A stretch of 64,000 nucleotides of DNA from Gammaproteobacteria bacterium. GTDB taxonomy: Bacteria; Pseudomonadota; Gammaproteobacteria; SURF-13. The notes beneath the pieces are model-generated. The model made no database searches and was not told the origin of the DNA. It saw only the letters and a list, made by a program, of their open reading frames with translations. Positions 7,871-22,196 of this stretch are shown piece by piece. Every line of letters starts with the position of its first letter. Position 1 is the first letter of the stretch. The stretch covers positions 1-64,000 of the forward strand of contig JACPZD010000020.1 of NCBI GenBank assembly GCA_016195665.1. Direction: 5' to 3'. The position numbers were made by a program, and so were the translations under genes.

Positions 7871-8448
7871 ATGACTGGTGTAAGTACATATCACTTGTAC
7901 CCGATCACCTTACCCGCCGGCATTTCTTAAAGCTCGGCGCCTTCGCAGGCATGGCAAGCCTGGCGCCTTTCAAGTCTTTTGCAGGCGTGCATCCCGCAGC
8001 TCTCCCGGAACGTGCGTTGGGGCTCTACAACACCCACACCGGCGAGCAGATCAAGACGGTGTACTGCGCCAATGGCGAATATATCCCCAGCGCCCTGGCC
8101 GAGATCAACCACATCCTGCGCGATCACCGCAACGAACAGGTCGGCGCCATGGATCCGCAGCTTCTGGACCTGTTGCATTCCATCAGCGCCAGGCTTGACA
8201 GCCGGCAACCCTTCCATGTTATTTCAGGTTTCCGTTCCAAGGAGACGAACGCCATGCTGGCCGAACGCAGCGGAGGCGTGGCGAAGCACAGCCTGCACAT
8301 GCAGGGCTTGGCGATAGACATACGCGTGCCGGGATGCGATCTCGCCGTACTGCGTAAGACGGCCGTCGCGTTACAAGGTGGCGGGGTGGGCTATTATCCG
8401 CGCTCCGATTTCGTGCATGTGGATGTGGGACGAGTGCGCTACTGGTAG
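7867..8448 (+). CDS. Tat-exported DUF882 (YcbK/MepK-type) peptidase
   Basis: 193 residues. TRRHFLKLGAFAG (residues 16-28) is a twin-arginine signal with the RRxFLK pattern. The mature part has SGFRSKETN, SLHMQGLAIDI (His 144, Asp 151) and DFVHVD (His 184), the zinc ligands of peptidase M15/DUF882 proteins. The E. coli relative MepK cleaves 3-3 cross-links in peptidoglycan. Coupling to an L,D-transpeptidase that makes such bonds (ATGA overlap) fits a make-and-break pair, which is an inference from family and context. Confidence 0.9.
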   Translation: MNDWCKYISLVPDHLTRRHFLKLGAFAGMASLAPFKSFAGVHPAALPERALGLYNTHTGEQIKTVYCANGEYIPSALAEINHILRDHRNEQVGAMDPQLLDLLHSISARLDSRQPFHVISGFRSKETNAMLAERSGGVAKHSLHMQGLAIDIRVPGCDLAVLRKTAVALQGGGVGYYPRSDFVHVDVGRVRYW

Positions 8449-8455
8449 CGCTGCG

Positions 8456-8508
8456 TACTAAGAAGAAACGAAGTAAGCGATGTTCGCTTACTTCGTTTCT
8501 TCTTAGTA
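8456..8508. repeat. Perfect 25-bp inverted repeat with 3-nt loop
   Basis: The left arm 8456-8480 and right arm 8484-8508 are exact reverse complements, separated by TGT. The arms are only about 40% GC. The hairpin lies between the convergent DUF882 and recN genes. No clean T tract follows on either strand, so a standard intrinsic terminator is not certain. RNase III site, bidirectional terminator or mobile palindrome are possible. Confidence 0.85.
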
Positions 8509-8540
8509 AAAATCTTAATTTTTACTCTACCCCCACCCTG

Positions 8541-8566
8541 TCCCGCCCCCTGAACAGGGGGCGGGG
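8541..8566. repeat. GC-rich hairpin downstream of recN
   Basis: CCCGCCCCCTG and CAGGGGGCGGG pair around an AA loop. No T tract follows, so it is not called a terminator. It resembles the CCCTCTCC/GGGAGAGG type of dispersed palindrome also seen at 16622-16644. Confidence 0.5.
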
Positions 8567-8600
8567 ACGTAATGGAGATGTCATCTTACTAATGAACTCC

Positions 8601-10316
8601 CTAGTAACCAGAGTTGCGCCGGGGTTTTTTTAGCTTCTGTTCTTTCGACTGCGCCTGCGCCAGCATTTCGACGGCGTGCGAGCGCGTCTGCTCGGTGATC
8701 TTGACACCGCCCAGCATACGGGCGATCTCATCGGCTCGCTCCGCAGAGGATAATTCCTTGAGACTGATCCGGGTGACGCCTTTGCCGGTTTGTTTGTTCA
8801 CCTGCAAATGGTGACGGCCTTGGGCGGCGACCTGCGGCAAGTGCGTCACACAGAGGACTTGCCGGGTTTGGCTCAGTGCCTGCAACTGTTGTCCGACGAT
8901 CTCGGCGACCGCTCCGCCGATGCCTACGTCCACCTCGTCGAAGATCAACGTGGGGATGCGGCCGTTCTGGGCGGTGATGACCTGGATGGCGAGGCTGATG
9001 CGCGACAACTCACCCCCCGAGGCGATCTTGTTGAGCGGTTTCAGAGGCTGACCCGGATTCGCGCTCACCAGAAATTCCACGCGCTCTTTTCCCGTCGCCG
9101 AGTACTGCTCTTCAGGCAACGATTCCAGCTTCACCTCAAAACTTCCGCCCGCCATGTTGAGTTGCTGCATGGCCGCGGTGACCCGCTCACTCAGCGTGCG
9201 CGCCGCCTTGGCGCGGCCTAGCCTGAGCGCCTCGGCCCGCTCCAGATAGGCGCTGCGGTGCGCCGCGATGAGTTCTTTTAATTCGCCCTGGCGCTGATCG
9301 CTGTTTTGCAATGCGGTGAGTTCCTGGGTGAGGCGAACAAGCAGATCGGGCAGCGCTTCAGGGGCGGCGTGATGTTTACGGCCGAGATCGTGAATGCTGC
9401 CGAGGCGCTGCTCCACCGACTGCAGGCGCTGCGGATCGAGATCGAGTTTGTCGAGGTAACGGCGCAGCTCGTCGGCGGCCTCTCGAATCTGAATCGCGGC
9501 GCCTTCGAGCAGTGGCGTCAGCGGATCGAGACGGTGATCCAGCCCCTGCATCGCGCCGAGATCTTTCTGGAGACCGGTCAGGATGCTGTACAGCGCGCCT
9601 TCGTCGGCCTCGTAGAGGCGGTCGAGGGCGTTTTGACAGGTGTCCATCAGGCGCCCGGCATGCGCGAGGCGGCTGAGTTCCTCGTTGAGGTCCGCCCACT
9701 CTGAAGCACCCAACTGCAGGGCGGAGAGTTCCTGTACATGGTGGCGCAGCAACTCCCCGCGCGCGCGGCCTTGTGCGGTGCTGCGCTCCAGTTCGGCCAG
9801 TTCTTTAACCGCCATTTTCCAGCGTTGATAAAGAGCCGCCACTGCATTGAGTAGCGCGGCGTGGCCGGCGTAATCATCGAGCATCTGGCGTTGCATCTCG
9901 GTGCGCAGCAGGGACTGGTGTTCATGCTGGCCGTGGATGTCCACCAGCATTTCACCTAATTCCTGCAAGGATTGCAGGGTGACGGGATTGTCGTTGATAT
10001 AGCCGCGGGAACGGCCTTCCTGGGTGATGGCGCGGCGCAGCAGACACTCGTCATCGGCCTCGATGTCGTGTTCCGCAAGCCAGTGTTTGACGGCCGGCAG
10101 CGCACCGATACCAAACACGGCGCGGATCTCGGCACGTTCGCTGCCGCTGCGCACCACCGTGCTGTCGGCGCGGTCCCCCAGCGCCAGGTTCAGCGCGTCT
10201 ATGAGGATGGATTTACCCGCGCTTGTCTCGCCGGTGAGCACGGTGAGCCCGCTGCCGAAGTCCAACTCCAGGCGCTCGATCAGTGCAAAATCACGGATGG
10301 CGATGTGGGTGAGCAT
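8601..10316 (-). CDS. recN: DNA repair protein RecN
   Basis: 571 residues from the ATG at 10316; the frame extends to 10361 but only MLTHIAIRDFALIE matches the family start. An SMC-like ATPase: Walker A GETSAGKS (29-36), a central coiled coil, the signature LSRISLAIQ after ASGGE, and Walker B TLIFDEVDVGIGG. RecN acts in recombinational repair of double-strand breaks. The Walker A has Ser where GETGAGKS is usual. A dispersed palindromic element separates it from the upstream gene nadK. Confidence 0.96.
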   Translation of the reverse strand: MLTHIAIRDFALIERLELDFGSGLTVLTGETSAGKSILIDALNLALGDRADSTVVRSGSERAEIRAVFGIGALPAVKHWLAEHDIEADDECLLRRAITQEGRSRGYINDNPVTLQSLQELGEMLVDIHGQHEHQSLLRTEMQRQMLDDYAGHAALLNAVAALYQRWKMAVKELAELERSTAQGRARGELLRHHVQELSALQLGASEWADLNEELSRLAHAGRLMDTCQNALDRLYEADEGALYSILTGLQKDLGAMQGLDHRLDPLTPLLEGAAIQIREAADELRRYLDKLDLDPQRLQSVEQRLGSIHDLGRKHHAAPEALPDLLVRLTQELTALQNSDQRQGELKELIAAHRSAYLERAEALRLGRAKAARTLSERVTAAMQQLNMAGGSFEVKLESLPEEQYSATGKERVEFLVSANPGQPLKPLNKIASGGELSRISLAIQVITAQNGRIPTLIFDEVDVGIGGAVAEIVGQQLQALSQTRQVLCVTHLPQVAAQGRHHLQVNKQTGKGVTRISLKELSSAERADEIARMLGGVKITEQTRSHAVEMLAQAQSKEQKLKKPRRNSGY

Positions 10317-10320
10317 AAAA

Positions 10321-10440
10321 GACTTAAAGCGTATCCATAAGATAAGATGAAAAAGCTTCACCGCAGAGGACGAGGAGGTGAAACAAAATCTTCTTGATGG
10401 TATTCCTCTGCGTCCTCTGCGGTAAATTATTTATAGATTA
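10321..10440. repeat. MITE-like palindromic element, copy 1 (nadK-recN)
   Basis: The outer end CTTAAAGCGTATCCATAA and the inner arms ACCGCAGAGGACG / CGTCCTCTGCGGT form a nested hairpin. The same terminal (TATCCATAAATA) and inner (CCGCAGAGGACGCAGAGG) sequences recur between nuoE and nuoF at 44363-44495. The element fills the whole nadK-recN gap, and the nadK stop codon (10438-10440) lies at its edge. No ORF inside. Probably a non-autonomous mobile palindrome. Confidence 0.7.
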
Positions 10441-11316
10441 CAGTTGCCCGCCCCAGTGTAGCTTCGCCCGCAGAATCGCGTAGGGATCATGATTCGCGGG
10501 GTGAAGCAGGCGTATCGGCTGGTCCTTTTTTTGGATCTTGATGAGGTCGCCGGGTGCGAGATTTAGACGGATCTGGCCGTCGCAGGTCACCTGCGCGTGC
10601 GAGCGGGCGCTGTCTTTCACCACGATCTCGATCTGGCTGCCGCCTTGCACCACGATGGGCCGGTTGCTCATCGTGTGGGGGCAGATCGGCACCAGCACGA
10701 TGGCGTCCAGGGCGGGGTGCAGGATCGGCCCGCCGCTCGACAAGGCATAGGCCGTGGAGCCGGTGGGAGTGGCGATAATGATGCCGTCGGAACGATGGTT
10801 GTTGACGAACTGGCCGTTGATGTAGGTGTCGAGCTCAATCATGCGCGCCACATTCCACTTGTGCACGACCACGTCATTGAGGGCGTTGCTATGGCTGATA
10901 CACTTTCCATCGCGCAGGATTTCCGTATGCAACAGGATGCGCTCCTCCTGCAGATAGTGGCCGTCCAGGATTTCGTCCAGCCTCACCAGCATCTCGCTCG
11001 CCGAAAGATCCACCAGAAAGCCGAGCCGGCCGAGGTTGATCCCCAGTAAGGGGATAGAATAGCCGACCAGCGCGCGCGCGGCGTTGAGCAGGGTGCCGTC
11101 ACCTCCCACCACAATCACCAGGTCGCAGGAGGCGCCCATGGCGGAAAGCGAGGCCGTCTCGAGGCCGTGGTCAGGCACCCGGTTTGCGGTGGCCTCTTCT
11201 AACCACACCTTGATAGCCCGGTGCTTTAGGTAATTACTGAGCGTCTTGAGGGTATCTCCAACGCTGGAATCACCGTACCGGCCTATCAGGCCTACACAGT
11301 TGAATGGCTGTCCCAT
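10438..11316 (-). CDS. nadK: NAD kinase
   Basis: 292 residues, the usual bacterial length. GGDGTLLNAAR (from residue 71) is the GGDGT ATP/NAD site, ALNDVVVHK holds the second motif (Asp where Glu is common), and TPTGSTAYALSSGGPI is the glycine-rich C-terminal motif. The enzyme phosphorylates NAD to NADP. It is upstream of recN in the same orientation, the standard gammaproteobacterial pair, and divergent from hrcA. Confidence 0.96.
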   Translation of the reverse strand: MGQPFNCVGLIGRYGDSSVGDTLKTLSNYLKHRAIKVWLEEATANRVPDHGLETASLSAMGASCDLVIVVGGDGTLLNAARALVGYSIPLLGINLGRLGFLVDLSASEMLVRLDEILDGHYLQEERILLHTEILRDGKCISHSNALNDVVVHKWNVARMIELDTYINGQFVNNHRSDGIIIATPTGSTAYALSSGGPILHPALDAIVLVPICPHTMSNRPIVVQGGSQIEIVVKDSARSHAQVTCDGQIRLNLAPGDLIKIQKKDQPIRLLHPANHDPYAILRAKLHWGGQL

Positions 11317-11441
11317 TTTTCCTATCCGTTTTTTGTATTCAAGTTAGCACATAGCCTCATTTGCAGCTATACCTTATTTGACGGGGAATAGCCATGGAAT
11401 GCCCGGTTATTGACAGCCGGGGATGGGGTTGGTAACTTGGC

Positions 11442-11468
11442 TTAGCACTCTCGCCCTGAGACTGCTAA
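11442..11468 (+). promoter_or_regulatory. CIRCE operator
   Basis: TTAGCACTC-N9-GACTGCTAA matches the CIRCE consensus TTAGCACTC-N9-GAGTGCTAA at 17 of 18 arm positions. It ends 14 bp before the hrcA GTG, so it covers the transcript start or leader. HrcA bound here would repress its own operon (hrcA-grpE-dnaK-dnaJ) and let it rise when heat titrates GroE. The operator is seen; the control is known for HrcA/CIRCE systems. Confidence 0.88.
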
Positions 11469-11482
11469 AATAGGTAGTAACC

Positions 11483-12523
11483 GTGGCGACTCAACACATC
11501 ATCAGTGAACGTGCCCAACTGCTTTTGAAGGCGTTGGTCGGGCGTTATATCCGCGAGGGGCAACCCATCAGCTCGCGCGCGCTGGCGCGCGACGCCGGCA
11601 TGGACATCAGCGCAGCGACCGTGCGCAATGTCCTGGCCGATCTGGAGGATCTCAATCTGATTACCTCGCCGCACGTGTCGGCGGGGCGTATCCCCACGGT
11701 TCAGGGCTATCGCTTTTTTGTGGACAGCCTGATTACGATCCAGTCCCTGGGCCAGGGTGAGGTGGAGACCTTCAAGCATCAGCTTGACCCGAACAAGGAT
11801 ACACAGGGCCTGCTGGAGAACGCGTCTAGTTTGTTGTCGGAAGTCACCCAGCTTGCCAGCGTGGTCATGTTGCCGCGCCGCGAACATATGACGTTGCGCC
11901 AGGTCGAGTTTCTGCTATTGTCGGAGCAACGGGTGCTGGTCATTCTGGTGACCAATGAGCGGGACGTGCAGAACCGGATCATTCAGACCGAGCGTCAATA
12001 CAGCGCGAACGAGCTGCAGCACGTGGCCAACTATCTGAATGCGGGCTTTGCCGGTCAGGACGTCTTCAGCGTGCGCGAGAACCTGCTGAAGGACCTGCAT
12101 GAGACCCGCGAGCACATTAATCAATTAATGCTGATGGCGGTGGAAATGACCGAAAAGGGCTTTCCAAGCGTCCCCCAGGCGGGCGATTATCTGGTGGGTG
12201 GCCAAGCGAATTTGCTGAACCTGCCGGAGATGTCGAGTGTGGACAAGCTGCGGCAGTTATTCGAGGCCTTCAATCACCGCCGCGACATACTGCATTTACT
12301 GGATCAGTGCCTCAACGCCCGCGGGGTGCAGATTTTTATTGGAGCGGAGTCGGGTCACGAATCCTTACAAGAGTATAGTGTGGTTACCTCGGCCTATGAG
12401 GCGGATGGCAAAGTAGTAGGGGTGCTGGGCGTGGTGGGGCCGACGCGCATGGTCTATGAGCGCATCATCCCGGTGGTGGACACCACTGCCAAATTGCTGA
12501 GCGCGGCCTTGAATCTGGCCTGA
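11483..12523 (+). CDS. hrcA: Heat-inducible repressor HrcA
   Basis: 346 residues from GTG at 11483. The N-terminal winged helix (ERAQLLLKALVGRYIREGQP, then ISAATVRNVLADLEDLNLI) is followed by a GAF-like domain with IFIGAESGHESLQEYSVVTS and GVLGVVGPTRMVYERIIP near the end. HrcA represses chaperone operons by binding CIRCE, and a near-perfect CIRCE lies right in front of this gene. It is the first gene of the chaperone operon. The link to grpE is interrupted by a palindromic repeat. Confidence 0.95.
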   Translation: MATQHIISERAQLLLKALVGRYIREGQPISSRALARDAGMDISAATVRNVLADLEDLNLITSPHVSAGRIPTVQGYRFFVDSLITIQSLGQGEVETFKHQLDPNKDTQGLLENASSLLSEVTQLASVVMLPRREHMTLRQVEFLLLSEQRVLVILVTNERDVQNRIIQTERQYSANELQHVANYLNAGFAGQDVFSVRENLLKDLHETREHINQLMLMAVEMTEKGFPSVPQAGDYLVGGQANLLNLPEMSSVDKLRQLFEAFNHRRDILHLLDQCLNARGVQIFIGAESGHESLQEYSVVTSAYEADGKVVGVLGVVGPTRMVYERIIPVVDTTAKLLSAALNLA

Positions 12524-12541
12524 CTAGGCTTTATTGAGATA

Positions 12542-12600
12542 CAGATACAAGAGAAAAGAGGCAAGAGAAAAGGGCACTTGTATCTTTTCTCTTGTATCTG
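12542..12600. repeat. GATACAAG palindrome, copy 1 (hrcA-grpE)
   Basis: CAGATACAAGAGAAAAGA (12542-12559) pairs perfectly with 12583-12600 over 18 bp, with a 23-nt loop. Related palindromes, built on GATACAAG and its complement, occur at 18781-18860, 25866-25914 and 49745-49829. All lie inside operons just before a start codon. No open frame inside. Confidence 0.8.
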
Positions 12601-12617
12601 AATTATGGAGTGTGGTT

Positions 12618-13190
12618 ATGGAGAATATAGAACCTGGCGCCGCTCAGGAGCAGGCCGTGTCGCCCGAGGCATCCGCAGAACAAGGCCCCGAGGACGTGCA
12701 CCTGTTGCTGCAGGACGCCCGTAACAAGGCCGATGAACACTGGAACCAACTGCTCAGGGTCAAGGCCGATCTGGAAAACCTGCGCCGCCGCGGCGAGCGC
12801 GACCTGGAACAGGCCCACCGTTATGGCCTGGAGAGGTTCGTGCAGGAACTGCTGCCGGTCAAAGACAGCCTGGAGCTGGGTTTAACCGCCAGTCAAGGCG
12901 AAGGGGATGCGGTAAAGGGTTTGCGCGAGGGCATGGAGCTTACCCGCAAGATGCTGCAAAACGCCCTGGAGAAGTTCGGAGTGAAGGAACTCAACCCGCA
13001 GGGCGAACGCTTTAACCCGGAATTACACCAGGCCATGTCGGTACAGGAGCGGGCCGATGCCGAGCCCAATACGGTGTTGCTCGTCTGTCAAAAGGGCTAT
13101 CTGCTCCACGACCGTTTGATCCGCCCGGCGATGGTGATTGTTTCCAAGGCGCCGGAGTCCGCAGCTCCTGTAGAGGATGGGCAGGCTTGA
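12618..13190 (+). CDS. grpE: Nucleotide exchange factor GrpE
   Basis: 190 residues from the ATG at 12618. An acidic N-terminus leads into a long coiled coil (LLLQDARNKADEHWNQLLRVKADLENLRRR), followed by the beta-rich head with FNPELHQAMSV and KGYLLHDRLIRPAMV, the GrpE signature. It releases ADP from DnaK. The frame runs up to 12534 but the upstream part is translated palindromic repeat. GGAGTGTGG just before the ATG can serve as ribosome site. Confidence 0.95.
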   Translation: MENIEPGAAQEQAVSPEASAEQGPEDVHLLLQDARNKADEHWNQLLRVKADLENLRRRGERDLEQAHRYGLERFVQELLPVKDSLELGLTASQGEGDAVKGLREGMELTRKMLQNALEKFGVKELNPQGERFNPELHQAMSVQERADAEPNTVLLVCQKGYLLHDRLIRPAMVIVSKAPESAAPVEDGQA

Positions 13191-13276
13191 AATTGCCTCG
13201 TCCGCCTCAATATACACCGTATACCCGAATTAAATGGGCCTTAGGCCCTTTACCCGAATAACCGGAGATAGCTGAT

Positions 13277-15208
<1,932 letters not shown>

Positions 15209-15212
15209 AGTA

Positions 15213-15365
15213 GCAGGCTGTTGAAAAAAGGCCTGCGTGCAGGGCATGGATGCGCCGCCATTCTTCAAGCACGGTTTATGTGCTTGAAGAATGGCGCAAA
15301 GCAAAAATCGCATTTTTTGCTTTGTGAGTTGGAAAAGGCCATGGATGGCCTTTTCCAACATCCTG
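15213..15365. repeat. Nested hairpin element between dnaK and dnaJ
   Basis: The outer arms CAGGCTGTTGAAAAAAGGCC and GGCCTTTTCCAACATCCTG enclose a perfect 17-bp hairpin (15256-15272 / 15280-15296, loop GGTTTAT) and a 14-bp hairpin at 15329-15358 (TTGGAAAAGGCCAT/ATGGCCTTTTCCAA). The whole 153-bp block can fold as one cruciform. It looks like a MITE or REP-type element; it may also cut dnaJ expression relative to dnaK. An adjacent CCGAATTCATTCGG palindrome recurs near 23133. Confidence 0.75.
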
Positions 15366-15475
15366 TGGCGCCGAATTCATTCGGCCTGTTTCAATAAGCT
15401 ATAATGCAGTAGCACACACACAGGCGCAGGCGATCCCCGCGCCTGTGGCTTTTATACGGTAGGAACATAAACGCA

Positions 15476-16615
15476 ATGCCGAAACGGGATTTTTACGAAG
15501 TGCTGGGCGTCGCGCGCAACGCGAGCGAAGACGATCTCAAGAAGGCCTATCGGCGTCTCGCCATGAAGCATCACCCGGATCGCAACCCGGACGATAAAGA
15601 GGCCGAAGCAAAATTCAAGGAGGCCAAGGAGGCCTATGAAGTCCTCACCGACGCGCGCAAGCGCGCCGCCTACGACCAGTTCGGCCATGCCGGAGTTGAC
15701 CCGTCCGCCGCTGCGGGCGCCGGGGCCGGTGCGGGCCATGGGCGCGGCGCCAACTTCAGCGACATCTTCGGGGATGTGTTCGGCGACATCTTCGGCGGCG
15801 CGCGCGCGGGGGGGCGTCCACAGGGCGGCGCGGATCTGCGCTATAACCTCGATCTCAGTCTGGAAGACGCGGTGCACGGCACCACCGTCAAGATCCGCAT
15901 CCCTACCCGCACGACCTGCAAGGTTTGTAGCGGCAGCGGCGCCAAGCCGGGGACCAGCCCCACGGTCTGTCCCACCTGCGCCGGTCAAGGGCAGGTGCGC
16001 ATGCAGCAGGGTTTCTTCTCGATACAACAGACCTGCCCCCGCTGCCGCGGCAGCGGTAAACTGATTTCCGATCCCTGCGTCACCTGCCAGGGACAAGGCT
16101 GGCTGCAAGAGCACAAGACGCTGTCGGTGCAGGCGCCCGCCGGCGTGGACACGGGCGACCGGATCCGCTTGTCGGGGGAAGGCGAGCCGAGCGACAGCGG
16201 CGGCCCGCCGGGCGATCTTTACGTGCAGGTCAGCATTCGCGAGCACCCGATCTTCAGCCGCGAGGATAACGACCTGTTTTGCGAAGTGCCGGTAAGTTTT
16301 GTCACCGCGACCTTGGGCGGAGAACTTGATGTGCCGACGCTCGACGGCCGGGTCAAGCTCAAGATTCCCCCGGAGACTCAATCCGGCAAGTTGTTCCGCC
16401 TGCGCGGCAAGGGCGTGAAGCCGCTGCGAGGCGGTGCGACGGGCGATCTCTTATGCAAGGTCATGGTGGAGACACCGGTCAATCTCAATGCCAAACAAAA
16501 GGCCCTGCTGACGGAATTCGAGAAGGCGTTGCAAGAAGGCGGCAAGAAACACAACCCGAAGGCCAGTTCCTGGCTCGACGGCGTCAAGAAGTTCTTCGAG
16601 AATATGCAATTATAA
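15476..16615 (+). CDS. dnaJ: Co-chaperone DnaJ (Hsp40)
   Basis: 379 residues. The J domain has [10 protein letters not shown] with the HPD motif. A Gly/Ala-rich linker follows, with two repeats of the type FGDIFGD. The zinc domain shows all four repeats: [24 protein letters not shown] and CVTCQGQG. C-terminal peptide-binding domains follow. DnaJ delivers substrates to DnaK and stimulates its ATPase. The gene follows dnaK after a hairpin-rich gap of 267 bp. Confidence 0.97.
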   Translation: MPKRDFYEVLGVARNASEDDLKKAYRRLAMKHHPDRNPDDKEAEAKFKEAKEAYEVLTDARKRAAYDQFGHAGVDPSAAAGAGAGAGHGRGANFSDIFGDVFGDIFGGARAGGRPQGGADLRYNLDLSLEDAVHGTTVKIRIPTRTTCKVCSGSGAKPGTSPTVCPTCAGQGQVRMQQGFFSIQQTCPRCRGSGKLISDPCVTCQGQGWLQEHKTLSVQAPAGVDTGDRIRLSGEGEPSDSGGPPGDLYVQVSIREHPIFSREDNDLFCEVPVSFVTATLGGELDVPTLDGRVKLKIPPETQSGKLFRLRGKGVKPLRGGATGDLLCKVMVETPVNLNAKQKALLTEFEKALQEGGKKHNPKASSWLDGVKKFFENMQL

Positions 16616-16621
16616 AACATC

Positions 16622-16644
16622 CCCTCTCCCCTCGCGGGAGAGGG
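16622..16644. repeat. CCCTCTCCC palindrome (dnaJ-dapB)
   Basis: CCCTCTCCC-CTCGC-GGGAGAGGG, 9-bp arms. This is a palindrome type common in proteobacterial intergenic DNA. Similar cores lie near 133-149 and 29955-29990. It could act as a weak transcription stop between dnaJ and dapB. Confidence 0.6.
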
Positions 16645-16652
16645 TAGGGTGA

Positions 16653-17522
<870 letters not shown>

Positions 17523-17534
17523 GAACACGTTTAA

Positions 17535-17563
17535 TGGACAGTCATCACCGGATAAAGTAAAAT
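17535..17563 (+). promoter_or_regulatory. Candidate carAB promoter
   Basis: TGGACA (17535-17540) and TAAAAT (17558-17563) have the ideal 17-bp spacing. Transcription would start near 17570 and run through the terminator-like hairpin at 17591-17626 before reaching carA. Confidence 0.5.
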
Positions 17564-17590
17564 TTCGTCTAATAAGATTTAGCAATCCCC

Positions 17591-17626
17591 AAGCGGGAAG
17601 GACGACTCGTTCGCCTTCCCGCTTTT
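17591..17626 (+). terminator. Intrinsic terminator / possible carAB attenuator
   Basis: AAGCGGGAAGG (17591-17601) pairs with CCTTCCCGCTT (17614-17624), followed by TT; it is a strong stem with a short U tract. It ends 17 bp before the carA ATG. It may simply end the dapB transcript, but because a promoter-like sequence lies upstream of it (17535-17563) it could also attenuate carAB. Confidence 0.65.
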
Positions 17627-17643
17627 CACATGCGGAGTGAGAG

Positions 17644-18863
17644 ATGAGCCTGCGTAAGCCCGCCTTGTTAGCCTTGGAAGACGGTACCCTGTTCCGGGGC
17701 GAGTCTATTGGCAGCGAGGGACAGGCAACCGGCGAGGTGGTGTTCAATACCGCCATGACCGGGTATCAGGAGATTCTTTCTGATCCTTCTTACTGCCGGC
17801 AAATTGTCACTCTCACCTATCCCCATATCGGCAATGTCGGCTGCAATTCGATAGACGACAATGCCCCCACCGTCGTGGCGAGTGGCCTGATCATCCGCGA
17901 AGTTTCCCCGCTCGCCTCCAATTGGCGCTCCGAACAATCCCTGGAGGATTGTCTGCGTCACCACAAGGTGGTTGGAATTTGCGGAATTGATACGCGTAGG
18001 CTGACACGCAAGTTGCGCGAGCAGGGCGCGCTGAACGGCTGCATTATGGCGGGTGATAACATCAACGAAGCCGAGGCGCTGGCCATGGCGCGTGCGTTTC
18101 CCGGCCTCAAGGGGATGGATCTCGCCAAAGTGGTTACAACGCCTAAGCCTTATGAATGGCGGCAAGGGCGCTGGGTGTTGGAAAATGGCCGGGCGGATGC
18201 TACTCCAAAAGAACAGTCGCCTTATCACGTAGTGGCCTACGACTACGGGATCAAGCACACCATCCTGCGAGTGCTGGCGGATTCGGGTTGCCGCGTGACG
18301 GTGGTGCCCGCTCAAACATCCGCCGAGCAGGTGCTCGGTATGCAGCCCGATGGGGTGTTTCTTTCCAACGGCCCCGGAGACCCGGAGCCTTGCGACTACG
18401 CCATCCACGCCATCGCCAAGATTGTGGATACGGGCGTGCCGGTGTTCGGAATCTGTCTCGGCCATCAACTGTTGGCGCTTGCCAGCGGCGCGAAGACCGT
18501 GAAGATGAAATTCGGTCACCACGGCGCCAATCACCCGGTGCAGGATCTGGATACGGGCAAGGTGCTCATTACCAGCCAGAATCACGGCTTCGCAGTGGAT
18601 GAAGCGACACTGCCGTCCACTCTTCGCGCCACGCACAAATCCTTATTCGACGGTTCGCTGCAAGGCGTGGAACGCACCGACCGGCCTGCATTTAGTTTTC
18701 AGGGTCACCCGGAAGCCGGCCCTGGGCCGCACGATGTGATTCCCTTGTTTGACCATTTTGTGGAGTTAATGGAGAGGCAGAGAAAAGATACAAGATACAA
18801 GAGAAGGCACCTTCATGATTGTTTTTACTTGTATCTTTCCTCTTTTCTCTTGTATCTGAATTT

Positions 18864-18885
<22 letters not shown>
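17644..18885 (+). CDS. carA: Carbamoyl-phosphate synthase, small (glutaminase) subunit
   Basis: 413 residues. The class I amidotransferase domain holds [13 protein letters not shown] (Cys 271) and [13 protein letters not shown] (His 355, Glu 357). It supplies ammonia from glutamine to CarB for arginine and pyrimidine synthesis. The normal protein should end about residue 379 (HFVELMERQ). The last ~35 residues, including [15 protein letters not shown], are encoded by a GATACAAG palindrome (18781-18860) that removed the original stop codon. The frame now ends inside carB, with a 22-bp overlap. The tail is hydrophobic and unlike any CarA. Confidence 0.95.
18781..18860. repeat. GATACAAG palindrome, copy 2 (carA 3' end)
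   Basis: AAAGATACAAGATACAAGAG on the left and CTTGTATCTTTCC...CTCTTGTATCTG on the right form an imperfect hairpin. It ends 3 bp before the carB ATG. It is read in frame as the C-terminal tail of CarA. The right end (CTTGTATCTGAATT before ATG) is the same as in copy 1. Confidence 0.8.

Positions 18886-22192
<3,307 letters not shown>

Positions 22193-22196
<4 letters not shown>

Noticed and set aside
12542-12600. GATACAAG palindromes as plain terminators
   Set aside because: They have no T tract, lie inside operons and share sequence with each other. A repeat element explains them better.
18819-18863. Longer start for CarB at 18819
   Set aside because: The 15 extra residues ([15 protein letters not shown]) are translated palindrome; the family start is [16 protein letters not shown] at 18864.
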